Of a DNA stretch of 64,000 nucleotides, positions 8,455-15,913 are shown one piece after another (within the stretch, counting starts at the first letter, position 1; every line of letters starts with the position of its first letter). Position numbers and translations under genes: made by a program. The notes under the pieces were generated by a model. That model worked only from the letters and a program-made list of their open reading frames with translations, did no database searches and was not told where the DNA came from. The stretch is taken from assembly GCF_030268965.1 (NCBI RefSeq), contig NZ_BSSE01000001.1, forward strand, positions 259,796 to 323,795, read 5' to 3'. This DNA comes from Microtetraspora sp. NBRC 16547. Lineage in GTDB: Bacteria; Actinomycetota; Actinomycetes; Streptosporangiales; Streptosporangiaceae.

Positions 8455-10032
8455 CTAGCCGATCACCGGCGGGGTGGCCCGATGGGTCGAGGCCCAGGCG
8501 TCCGGGTCCTCGGGCAGCGAGGTCGTTCTTACCTGGTCTCCGGAGTCACTCGCTCCGCCTGCTCCACCCATCGGTATGAACGGCATCGGCGATCCCGCCG
8601 GGCCGCGGGGCGCGACGAGACCCGGCTCGGCGGTCACACCCCTGCCGGATCCCGGCCCGCCGAGGATCGACGGAACGCCTGGCGGGACCGTGCCCGGGCC
8701 CGTCACCGGACCGGTGATGTTGCCCGGGTACGTGGAGATCGGTGCGGAGATCGGCGTGGAGGTGGGCGTGGAGGTGGGCGTCGTGATCGGCAGATCCGGG
8801 ACGCCCGCCACCTCGGTGTGCTGGGGATCGCTCCCCGCCGATCCGTGGCCCTGCCCGATCACTGGCGGGGTGACACCGTCACCGGTATTCGTTCCGGTGC
8901 CCGAGCCGTTCGCCGAACCGCCCGGGGCGCCGCCGTCGGCCGTACCTCCCGGACCGCCCCCGGTGCCGCTTCCCGTGTCACCACCGGTGCCGCCGCCTGT
9001 ACCGCCCGAGGTGTCGCCACCGGTGCCGCCGCCTGTACCGCCCGAGGTGCCGCCGCCTGTGCCGCTGCCTCCGGTGTGCCCACCGGGCCGGTCACCGCCT
9101 GTACCGCCTGTACCGCCAGTGCCGCCGGTTCCGGCCGATCCCGATCCACCGGCGCCCGACCCTCCGGAGCCCGATCCACCGGGGCCCGAGCCACCGGTTC
9201 CGGAGTTCCCCCAGGACGTCGGGCTCGCACCGCCGGAACCGCTTCCCGACGTGCCCGCCCCACCGGTGTACGGAGACGTGTCGCCGTAGTGGACCGGCCG
9301 CCGGGGAGAGGAGTCGCCGTCCGCAGGAGCCACCATGGGCAGCTCGTAGGTCACGTTCGGCGGGATATGCGCGTGATAGAGATCGACGATTTTCTGGTTC
9401 AGCTTGTCGAGCACCTGCCGGGCCTGGCTGTCCGCGTACGCCTGGGCCTGCAGGTAGCTGGCCTTGGTGGTGATGCCGTTGGGCGGCAGAGCCGGCGGCG
9501 CGGGAAACCTGGTCGGGTTTCCGTCCGTGATCAGCATCGGCGGGCGCAGCAGGGGGTCGGTGCCGGTGGTCGACAGGAGCGGGCCGGTGGTCGTCGTCGG
9601 AGGCGGGACCATGCGCGCGGTGTCGTAGCACATCCCGGGCAGCTGACCCTGCAGGTAGGTGTCGAGCTTCTCGATGGCGGCCTTCGCCTCGGGGAGGTGG
9701 ACGTCGCCGTACAACCTGAGCGCCCGGCTCATCTCCCGCATTTTGGTGGTGAGCTCGTTGCCCGCCGCGGTGAGGAACTGCAGCGCCTTCTGGACCTCGA
9801 CGGCGGCCGGGCCCTTCCACGCCTCCGAGAGCCGCTGCGCGCGCGCCTGCATCGCGTCGGCCATCAGCTCGATCGTCCCGGCGGCGTGCTCGTAGGCGAA
9901 TCCCGCGTCGTTCACCGCGGTCGGGTTGCTCTTCCGGAACGATGCGGCGATCTCGTGCGTGGACGAGGTCACCGCACGGGCGGTGGGAGGCTGACCCTCC
10001 TTGATGACGTACGTCTTTCTGTCGGTATCCAC
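8455..10032 (-). CDS. PPE-like type VII secretion protein, copy 1
   Basis: A 525-residue protein. Residues about 20-130 make a helical hairpin with W72-K-G74 at the turn, followed by P-A-A-V-E-V-Q-K. A second helical region (about 210-265) precedes a long Gly/Thr/Ser-rich section with tandem repeats. The end reads D-P-D-A-W then A-T-P-P-V-I-G, and a related T-P-P-V-I-G also occurs internally. The start is taken as GTG at 10032, just after the upstream stop and an AGAGAG site; the long extension further upstream is the shadow of the preceding gene. It is a paralogue of 6493-7839. A secreted or surface role is likely; no catalytic motif is seen. Confidence 0.77.
   Translation of the reverse strand: MDTDRKTYVIKEGQPPTARAVTSSTHEIAASFRKSNPTAVNDAGFAYEHAAGTIELMADAMQARAQRLSEAWKGPAAVEVQKALQFLTAAGNELTTKMREMSRALRLYGDVHLPEAKAAIEKLDTYLQGQLPGMCYDTARMVPPPTTTTGPLLSTTGTDPLLRPPMLITDGNPTRFPAPPALPPNGITTKASYLQAQAYADSQARQVLDKLNQKIVDLYHAHIPPNVTYELPMVAPADGDSSPRRPVHYGDTSPYTGGAGTSGSGSGGASPTSWGNSGTGGSGPGGSGSGGSGAGGSGSAGTGGTGGTGGTGGDRPGGHTGGSGTGGGTSGGTGGGTGGDTSGGTGGGTGGDTGSGTGGGPGGTADGGAPGGSANGSGTGTNTGDGVTPPVIGQGHGSAGSDPQHTEVAGVPDLPITTPTSTPTSTPISAPISTYPGNITGPVTGPGTVPPGVPSILGGPGSGRGVTAEPGLVAPRGPAGSPMPFIPMGGAGGASDSGDQVRTTSLPEDPDAWASTHRATPPVIG
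8975..9046. repeat. 36-base tandem repeat in the PPE-like gene
   Basis: Two 36-base units that differ at one position lie in the minus-strand gene 8455-10032 and encode Gly/Thr/Ser-rich sequence. Shorter diverged copies continue to about 9120. Confidence 0.85.
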
Positions 10033-10043
10033 GACGGTCTCTC

Positions 10044-10466
10044 TCAGACGTTCCGGTCGGCCTCGTTCGCGTGGTTGGTCTTGGCGTACTCGTCGGCATG
10101 GGCTTCCATCGCCGCGACGACGGCCGCGTACGCCTCGCCGAACCGCTTGTAGGCGTCGAGGAACGCCGTGCCACCCCTGGTGACCGTGCCGGCCAGCGCC
10201 TGCGCATCCTCCCATTCACCGAGTTGCCCGGAGTTGAGGCTCTCCAGGCTGCTCTCCTTGATGCTGCTCAGCGTGCCGGTGGTGTAGCCATCGTCGAAGG
10301 GCCGTCCGTTCACGCCGCTCAGGTAGGACTTGAGCTCTCCGGCGATCGTCCTGATCGTGGGGACGTCGTACTCCAGGGGGACGTCACCGTCCAGGCCCGG
10401 CCATTTCGGGTCGACCTGGAACGTGTCGCCGCCACCGCCCCCCTCCATGGCGTCTTTCTGGGTCAT
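10044..10466 (-). CDS. Small helical partner of the PPE-like protein, copy 1
   Basis: A 140-residue protein with a W-P-G-L motif near the N-terminus and two predicted helices, the second starting at about residue 95 (A-F-L-D-A-Y-K-R-F-G-E-A-Y). It is a paralogue of the product of 7851-8378. Eleven bases separate its stop from the start of the PPE-like gene 8455-10032, so the two are almost certainly co-translated. The ATG at 10466 has a GGGAGGG ribosome site. By analogy with PE/PPE pairs it may form a heterodimer with the larger protein; this is inference. Confidence 0.72.
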   Translation of the reverse strand: MTQKDAMEGGGGGDTFQVDPKWPGLDGDVPLEYDVPTIRTIAGELKSYLSGVNGRPFDDGYTTGTLSSIKESSLESLNSGQLGEWEDAQALAGTVTRGGTAFLDAYKRFGEAYAAVVAAMEAHADEYAKTNHANEADRNV

Positions 10467-10596
10467 GTCCCTCCCACCCGTGGGGACGCGAAGCGCGTCG
10501 CGGAACCGAACACGGCACCCAACACGGAACCGAACCCGGGGTCGTCCCGGCCGTCGAGAGCGGCGACGGCCGGTCGGGGCCCCGTGTGAGGGCGGG

Positions 10597-10911
10597 TCAG
10601 CCGTTCACCCACATGCTCTTGTTCCTGTGCTCGGCCGCCCGGTAGTTCTCGTTCGCGATCTGGATGGCCCGCTGGATCTCGTCGAGCTGGCTCTTCATCC
10701 TCGCGGCGGCGGTGTCCCACTTCCGCTGGTGCTCCCTGAAGAACGCCTCCGCGCCGTCGTCGCCGTCCCAGTGACCCGCGAGGTCCTGCTGGAGCTTGGT
10801 GATCAGGTCGGTCGTGGCCTGCTCGAAGGACTTGAGGATGTTGACGATGTCGCCCTGGGCCAAGTCCATGTGGCCGAAGTTGACCTTGGTGAAGTCGAGT
10901 TCAGCGGACAC
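10597..10911 (-). CDS. WXG100 (ESAT-6-like) secreted protein
   Basis: A 104-residue protein, right at the family's usual length, with W48-D-G50 in the hairpin turn. The C-terminal helix ends with Y-R-A-A-E, which fits the YxxxD/E type VII export signal. The start is GTG at 10911 with GGAG six bases before it. It is the second gene of the operon, 33 bases after another WXG100 gene; paired WXG100 proteins are normally exported as a heterodimer through EccC. It is a probable EsxA/EsxB-type substrate of this locus. Confidence 0.93.
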   Translation of the reverse strand: MSAELDFTKVNFGHMDLAQGDIVNILKSFEQATTDLITKLQQDLAGHWDGDDGAEAFFREHQRKWDTAAARMKSQLDEIQRAIQIANENYRAAEHRNKSMWVNG

Positions 10912-10944
10912 TGAGCACTCCGTTCCTGCCTGGCTGGGTTGGGG

Positions 10945-11271
10945 TCACTGGATGTCGACGTTGATCAGCGACTCGACGCGGCCGACACCGGCCTGCACGT
11001 CCTGGTCGGCGGCGTCGTAGACGATGGCGTTGACGCCCATCGTCTGCGCGATCGACTCGAGGTCCTCCCGGACCGCGCGCATGCTGTCGTCCCAGGTGGT
11101 CATCGCCCGCCTGAACACGGCCGCCGCCGGGCCGATCCACCCCGTGGCCAGCAGGCCGTTCGCCGTCGTCTCGACACCGGCGCGAAGACCCTCGATGTAC
11201 TGGGCCGTGTCGACGACGTGGCCGGACGCGAGCTTGATCTGAGCCGGGCTCGCGCCAAAGAACTGCGACAT
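10945..11271 (-). CDS. WXG100 (ESAT-6-like) secreted protein
   Basis: A 108-residue protein with W45-I-G47 at the turn between two helices, typical of the WXG100 family. Near the C-terminus a Y-D-A-A-D segment fits the YxxxD/E export motif. The ATG at 11271 has GGAGG six to seven bases upstream. It is the first gene of the minus-strand operon that runs down to 4544, with a probable promoter about 70 bases upstream (11343-11371). It probably dimerises with the WXG100 protein encoded 33 bases downstream. Confidence 0.93.
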   Translation of the reverse strand: MSQFFGASPAQIKLASGHVVDTAQYIEGLRAGVETTANGLLATGWIGPAAAVFRRAMTTWDDSMRAVREDLESIAQTMGVNAIVYDAADQDVQAGVGRVESLINVDIQ

Positions 11272-11342
11272 TCTGTCACCTCCGTGGCATAGGGCCAGAT
11301 TGGGCCCGTGATGTCCTCACACCTCGTGGACATCCCGTGCGA

Positions 11343-11371
11343 ACATCACCAACTGGCATCGTAAGTGTCAA
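11343..11371 (-). promoter_or_regulatory. Probable sigma-70 promoter of the WXG100 operon
   Basis: Read on the minus strand: TTGACA, a 17-base spacer, then TGATGT. It lies in an unusually AT-rich gap (about 11340-11430). The -10 box is about 70 bases before the WXG100 start at 11271. A short palindrome, ATCTA-AC-TAGAT, sits just upstream of the -35 box at 11373-11384. Confidence 0.6.
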
Positions 11372-11397
11372 GATCTAACTAGATATCACGCAGGTAG

Positions 11398-11435
11398 ATT
11401 ACGGATAAGTAAACTTTGGTCAGCATGTCCGTAAT
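11398..11435. promoter_or_regulatory. Inverted repeat between the YbaB gene and the WXG100 operon
   Basis: Perfect 8-base arms (ATTACGGA and TCCGTAAT) are separated by 22 bases. The repeat starts three bases past the stop of the YbaB-like gene and lies upstream of the operon promoter. It may be an operator or a weak terminator; the AT-rich arms and long spacer favour protein binding. Confidence 0.45.
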
Positions 11436-11438
11436 CGG

Positions 11439-11888
11439 TCACGCTCTGTCTTCGAGGCGCCGCCGGATGCGATCAAGGTCGGCCATCACGTCGTCGAACG
11501 TCCGGTTGTAGACGGCCTCCGCGGCCGCGACCTTGTGCATCGCCGCATCAGGGTCCTTGAGCAGCCGCATCGGATCGTCGTCCGTCCCGAAGATCTCCTG
11601 GGAGGCCTCCCCGACCTTCCGCTGCAGGTCGTCACCCGCCTCCTTGATCGTCGCCTTGATCTTCTCCGCGAGCTCGCCGGAGCTCAGCCGCATCGCCTTG
11701 GGGTGCAGCTGCAGCTCGCGCAGGCCGTTCGCGGCGTATTCCACGGTGACGAGGCGGTCCTCGTCCTGCGCCTGGCCGACCAGGCCGGAGATGACGCTCT
11801 CAAGCTGCCGCATCTGGTCGCTCTGCTGATCCCCGTGCCGCATGAGCTGCTCGATGTCAATGTTCGCGAAGTCGCCGAATCCCGTCAT
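11439..11888 (-). CDS. YbaB/EbfC (EspL-like) family protein
   Basis: A 149-residue protein with the YbaB/EbfC pattern: an N-terminal helix, then a V-T-V-E-Y-A-A-N-G-L-R-E-L-Q-L-H-P strand pair, then a helix with A-E-K-I-K-A-T-I-K-E-A. This family forms small dimers that bind nucleoid DNA. In mycobacterial ESX loci the related EspL accompanies secretion genes. The ATG at 11888 is chosen because GGAG is correctly spaced before it; in-frame starts at 11900 and 11927 are weaker. A second family member is encoded just upstream (12030-12515). Confidence 0.8.
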   Translation of the reverse strand: MTGFGDFANIDIEQLMRHGDQQSDQMRQLESVISGLVGQAQDEDRLVTVEYAANGLRELQLHPKAMRLSSGELAEKIKATIKEAGDDLQRKVGEASQEIFGTDDDPMRLLKDPDAAMHKVAAAEAVYNRTFDDVMADLDRIRRRLEDRA

Positions 11889-12029
11889 CCGCTGCTCCAT
11901 CTTTCGACACGGCCGCCCGTCCGGCACAACAAGTCACATACGGCCATATTTCGAGCAACGTACCTCATTACCCATCACCATCACCGGATTTCCGGTTCCC
12001 CTGACCGGCCCCGCGAATGAGCCGGGGAA

Positions 12030-12515
12030 TCAGCCGGAACGGCTCCGGAACCGCTCCAGGTCGGCCAGGCGGCCCTCCATCGAGTCGAGGAAGGAGTCCT
12101 GGATCGCCTCCAGCCGCCGCCGGGAGCGATCGATGTCCATCGCTCGGTCCGTCGCCGTTGCCCGGTCCGTCGAGCCGGGGTGGGACGCCTCTCCCGGCGG
12201 CTCGTCGAGCACCGAGCCGAGCACGTCGGCGGTCTTCCGCCGGGCGTCCTCCTGCGCGGCCCGTACCGCGTCGACCACCGCCTCGGCGAGGCTCTCGCTG
12301 TCCTGCCGCATCACCCGGGGGTCGAACCGTAGGTCCTGGATCCGGCCCTCGCCGTCGACGGCGGCGCGCACCATGCCGCCCGCGGTCTCCCCCTCGCCGG
12401 TCACCTCGCCCAGCCGCCCCATGGCGTCGGTGAGGTCCCGGAGGGAACGATCCGCCTGCCGGATGATCCGGTCGAGCTCCTCCGGGCGCACCGTCGCGGG
12501 ATCGAAGTCGAACAT
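12030..12515 (-). CDS. YbaB/EbfC (EspL-like) family protein, second copy
   Basis: A 161-residue protein. The core has the YbaB pattern with V-R-A-A-V-D-G-E-G-R-I-Q-D-L-R-F-D-P-R-V followed by an Ala-rich helix; a charged helical extension follows. The ATG at 12515 follows a GGGGCAGGG site. The open frame continues upstream to 13154, but that part is the shadow of the plus-strand Ser/Pro-rich gene. It probably forms homo- or hetero-dimers with the neighbouring YbaB-like protein, and may bind DNA or act as a secretion chaperone as proposed for EspL. Confidence 0.77.
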   Translation of the reverse strand: MFDFDPATVRPEELDRIIRQADRSLRDLTDAMGRLGEVTGEGETAGGMVRAAVDGEGRIQDLRFDPRVMRQDSESLAEAVVDAVRAAQEDARRKTADVLGSVLDEPPGEASHPGSTDRATATDRAMDIDRSRRRLEAIQDSFLDSMEGRLADLERFRSRSG

Positions 12516-12685
12516 CCCTGCCCCCTCATGGTCGTATCGCTCCCGCGAGTTGATCAGCGGGCGGTGAACCGGCTTCCAGCACCGCGTGGCCACGGCCCGA
12601 ACCCCGCATGAACAAATGGCTCCCACCTGCGCGAACGCCGTCAGGAGCGTCGCCGCCTGGACGGTCGCGGTGATATGGAGATCAC

Positions 12686-13459
12686 ATGTCTCCCCCTCAT
12701 CCGATCGAGGCCGCCGCGTCCGGCACGACACCTGACGCGACATCTGGCGCAACGACGCCCACGGCCGGTGCCTCCGCCACGCCGTCCGCGAGCCCCAACG
12801 GGTCGGCGAGTCCTTCGGCGAGCGCCACGCCCAGCCCCTCGGACACCTCGTCCGCGTCCCCGTCACCGTCACCGAGCGGATCGGCCACCCCCGGCGGCGG
12901 GGCCAGTCCGTCCGCGAGCCCGTCCGCGAGCCCCTCGGGAAGCGCCTCCCCGAGTGCGACTCCGAGCCCGACGCCCGGCTCACCCTCCCCGTCCCCCTCC
13001 TCGTCGGCGCCCTGCCCCCATTACCCGCCCTGTCCCAGCATCTGCCCGTCCACCGGAAGCTCCAGCCATACCGGCGGCGCGGGGGGTACGGGGGGCGCCG
13101 GGGGTTCCAGTACGCCGCGCCACCCGGCGACACAGCAGCCTTCCAGCGGAACAAGCAGCAACCAGGACCGGTACGTGACCTCGAACGGCATCAGGAACCT
13201 GAGAGTTCACCTGCACGAGGACGTCATCCCCCAGTTCGAGACCCGCCGCCAGCAGATGAACGAGACCACTCTCGGCCCGTGGGCCCTCGGCATGTCCGGC
13301 AGCGCGATCATCCTGCCCACCTACGAGAGAGCCGTGACGAGGGCCCGCGACCACCTCAGCGACGCGATCGACGCGGCTGAGCAGTGGATCGTCCAACTGG
13401 AGACGGCGGCGACCAACTGGCGCACCGCCGAGGACGCGAGCACCGTCAAGTACGTCTGA
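12686..13459 (+). CDS. Ser/Pro-rich protein with C-terminal WXG-like helical domain
   Basis: A 257-residue protein. Residues about 10-155 are low complexity: Ala/Ser/Pro/Gly with many S-P-S-A-S units, then a cluster of three Cys and a Gly/Thr run. Residues 165-257 are helical with G-P-W-A-L-G at the bend and N-W-R-T-A-E-D near the end, the layout of ESX-1-type WXG targets. The ATG at 12686 has GGAG six bases upstream. Having the disordered region before the helical domain is the reverse of the PPE-like proteins in this locus. It is a probable type VII substrate of unknown function. Confidence 0.75.
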   Translation: MSPPHPIEAAASGTTPDATSGATTPTAGASATPSASPNGSASPSASATPSPSDTSSASPSPSPSGSATPGGGASPSASPSASPSGSASPSATPSPTPGSPSPSPSSSAPCPHYPPCPSICPSTGSSSHTGGAGGTGGAGGSSTPRHPATQQPSSGTSSNQDRYVTSNGIRNLRVHLHEDVIPQFETRRQQMNETTLGPWALGMSGSAIILPTYERAVTRARDHLSDAIDAAEQWIVQLETAATNWRTAEDASTVKYV

Positions 13460-13571
13460 TCGCGTCGGCACACGGGATCTCGACGATCCGGCACTCGCGA
13501 CGCTCACTGCAATCACGGCAATAGCGGCATTTCATCGCACACGGCACCTGAACACGGAAAGGCGGCACGAC

Positions 13572-14321
13572 ATGGGCAAGCACGCGGGCGCCCCCGCGGT
13601 CGAAGCGATCGGCAACCTGAAACGGGTCCAGATCCTCGCGGGAATGGGTCTCCTCACACTCACCCTGGTGGAGAACATGCTGATCGACGACGAGGCGATC
13701 ATTCACGCGGCCAACAACTGGCTCGCGGTCGCGCGCGAGCTGGACGGCGGGCCGAAGCGGATGCTGGCGCTCATGCTGGCGGAGTCGAGGGACACCTGGA
13801 TCGCCGACGACCAGACGGCGTTCGAGGACGCCGTCGTGACCTTCCAGTCAAAGCTGGAGGTCCTGCGGGGCATGGTCACCGACACGGGCGGGCTGCTCGA
13901 CGAGATCGGGGCCACGTTCCGCGACTTCGGGTGGGCGATGTTCGTGTTCTCCGGCACCCTGCTCGCCACGACCGCCTCCGCCGCGGTCCTGCGGTTCACC
14001 CCGGCCGGCGCCCAGGCGCAACTCTTCATGCGCGTGCTGATCCAGACCGCCGACAAGATCCTCGCGGCGTGGGGCAAGGCGCTGCTCGCCTACCTCGGCG
14101 GTGCGGCGTTCATCCTCGGCTACCTGTGGCGCAAGGAGATGCAGATGCGGAACGTCGAGCCGACCGGTGTCGCCGCCATCGACTTCAAGAAGGCGACGAT
14201 CAACGTGGATCGCAACCCGACCTTCAGCAAGCCCGGCAAGCCCGGGACGTTGCCGCCGTCCACCGCCGGCTTCGACTGGATCGCCCCCAAGCGCGACGTG
14301 CCCCTCCCGTACGGCCAGTAG
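13572..14321 (+). CDS. WXG-like membrane protein of the type VII locus
   Basis: A 249-residue protein. A helical hairpin at about 45-115 has W76-I-A78 at the turn, a WXG variant. Two membrane helices follow at about 120-141 and 164-186, then a short charged tail ending in P-L-P-Y-G-Q. Its topology matches the products of 4544-5248 and 19927-20943. It lies downstream of the Ser/Pro-rich WXG-like gene, and the two may be co-transcribed (112-base gap). No catalytic motif is present. It could be a substrate that inserts in membranes or an accessory channel component; the choice cannot be made from sequence. Confidence 0.75.
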   Translation: MGKHAGAPAVEAIGNLKRVQILAGMGLLTLTLVENMLIDDEAIIHAANNWLAVARELDGGPKRMLALMLAESRDTWIADDQTAFEDAVVTFQSKLEVLRGMVTDTGGLLDEIGATFRDFGWAMFVFSGTLLATTASAAVLRFTPAGAQAQLFMRVLIQTADKILAAWGKALLAYLGGAAFILGYLWRKEMQMRNVEPTGVAAIDFKKATINVDRNPTFSKPGKPGTLPPSTAGFDWIAPKRDVPLPYGQ

Positions 14322-14354
14322 ACACGGGTCAGGCGGCTGGAGGGCGGCGGCGGG

Positions 14355-15791
14355 TCAGCCGGACAGGCCCCGGATCCAGGCGTAGACCTCCAGCACGCCC
14401 AGCGCGAGCGGGAACAGCGCGGCGGTCAGCACGACGTCGGCGATGTCCCCGGCGCGGCCCCAGAACGGGGACGGGCGGCCGGACGGCAGCCACAGGCCGA
14501 GGCTCACCGGGATCACCGCGGCCCACACCAGGCCGATCACAATCGCGATCGACGCGCCGTCGCCCGCCCGCATGCTCAGCGCGAGCACGAGCAGAACGAG
14601 GCCGGCCAGCGCGGAGACCGTCAACCAGAGCCGCTGGGCGACGCCGTGGAAGACGCGGGTCCGCATGACCAGCGTCAAGGACAGCGCGAACGACATCACC
14701 GGCGCGATCCATCCCTCGGAGAGCACGAGCAGCGGCTGGGCGGCGAGCACGGCCACCGCGATCCCAGCGATGAGCCCCGTCGCGTAACGCTGCGCCTGGC
14801 CGGTCCGCTCCAGGATGGACGCGCTGTCCACCCGCTCGTTGTCCGCGCGCAGCTCCTCGGCCGTGGTGGGCATGGAGGGCAGCGGCAGCCGGGCCAGACG
14901 GAACGACAGCGATGGGATGAACGGGCTGCACGCCAGCAGGACCGACACGGCGACGGCGGCGACTCCCGCCGGGGGCGCGTCGAACACCATCACGACGGCG
15001 GCGCTCACCGCGCCCGCGATGGACGCGACGGCGGTGCCGAGGAACCCGGGCACGCCGTCGGCCACCGCCGCGCCGCCGACCGCGGCCACGAGCGCGGTGC
15101 AGGCGAGCGCGGCGAGCAGGTGCGGCGCGCCGAGCCCCGCGAGCCCGGACGGCCCGGCCGGGGCGAGCAGCCCCGCCAGGAACCCGTACGGCAACGCCGC
15201 GTAGCCGATCGCCGCGCCCGCCCCGGAGTCGCCCAGCGCCCGGGACATCGAGGCCGCGGCGACCAGCAGGATGAGGGCGAGCACGCCAGCGACCACGGCG
15301 GCGACGGCCGGGGCCGCCCCGGACAGCGCCAGCGCCGGGGCTCCGGCGGCGAGGAGGGCGCAGGAGGCGCCCACCCCGAGCAGCCGGGTGTGCCTCCCGG
15401 CCCACGTGCCGCGGCCCTCCTTGACGCCGGTCGCGACCACGTCGGCCACGTCGTCGAACATCGCCGGGGGCAGCACGAACTCGCGCGGGCGCAGGTAGAG
15501 CACCTCACCGTCGAGGACGCCCAGCGCGCCGAGGCTCTGCCCGATGTCGAAGGGGGTGCCGCCGAGCCGTTGCAGCACCCAGCCGGGAGCGGCCGCCGAC
15601 CCCCCGTCGACCTCGCCGAGCGCGCGCAGCAGGCCGGGCATGACGTGCGGCAGCGGGATGTCCGAGGGCAGTGCGAGATCGGCCCTCCTGCGCGGGCCGA
15701 CGATCGTCACGTGGCACAGCGCGGGCAGCCGGGCGCCCGCGGCGGCCAGGGCTCCCTGTGGCATCGGCTCGTGGGCGGCCAGCGATGTCAC
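14355..15791 (-). CDS. eccD: Type VII secretion integral membrane protein EccD
   Basis: A 478-residue protein with an N-terminal ubiquitin-like domain (about 20-100, containing C-H-V-T-I-V-G-P and L-P-S-D-I-P-L) and about eleven membrane helices, the normal EccD plan. EccD forms the membrane vestibule of the ESX channel. The start is GTG at 15791 with GGGGAGGA eight bases before it; the longer frame to 15908 would run through the spacer shared with eccC. It is transcribed divergently from eccC across a 122-base gap. Confidence 0.93.
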   Translation of the reverse strand: MTSLAAHEPMPQGALAAAGARLPALCHVTIVGPRRRADLALPSDIPLPHVMPGLLRALGEVDGGSAAAPGWVLQRLGGTPFDIGQSLGALGVLDGEVLYLRPREFVLPPAMFDDVADVVATGVKEGRGTWAGRHTRLLGVGASCALLAAGAPALALSGAAPAVAAVVAGVLALILLVAAASMSRALGDSGAGAAIGYAALPYGFLAGLLAPAGPSGLAGLGAPHLLAALACTALVAAVGGAAVADGVPGFLGTAVASIAGAVSAAVVMVFDAPPAGVAAVAVSVLLACSPFIPSLSFRLARLPLPSMPTTAEELRADNERVDSASILERTGQAQRYATGLIAGIAVAVLAAQPLLVLSEGWIAPVMSFALSLTLVMRTRVFHGVAQRLWLTVSALAGLVLLVLALSMRAGDGASIAIVIGLVWAAVIPVSLGLWLPSGRPSPFWGRAGDIADVVLTAALFPLALGVLEVYAWIRGLSG

Positions 15792-15913
15792 GTTCGTATT
15801 CCTCCCCGTGCGGATCAGCGAACAAGGCGAAGATAGCGCGCTTGCTTTCCGACACTCGGACGTAAGGCGCATCTGGTAAGAAAAGATCAAAACGATCTGG
15901 AGGGCCATTCAGG

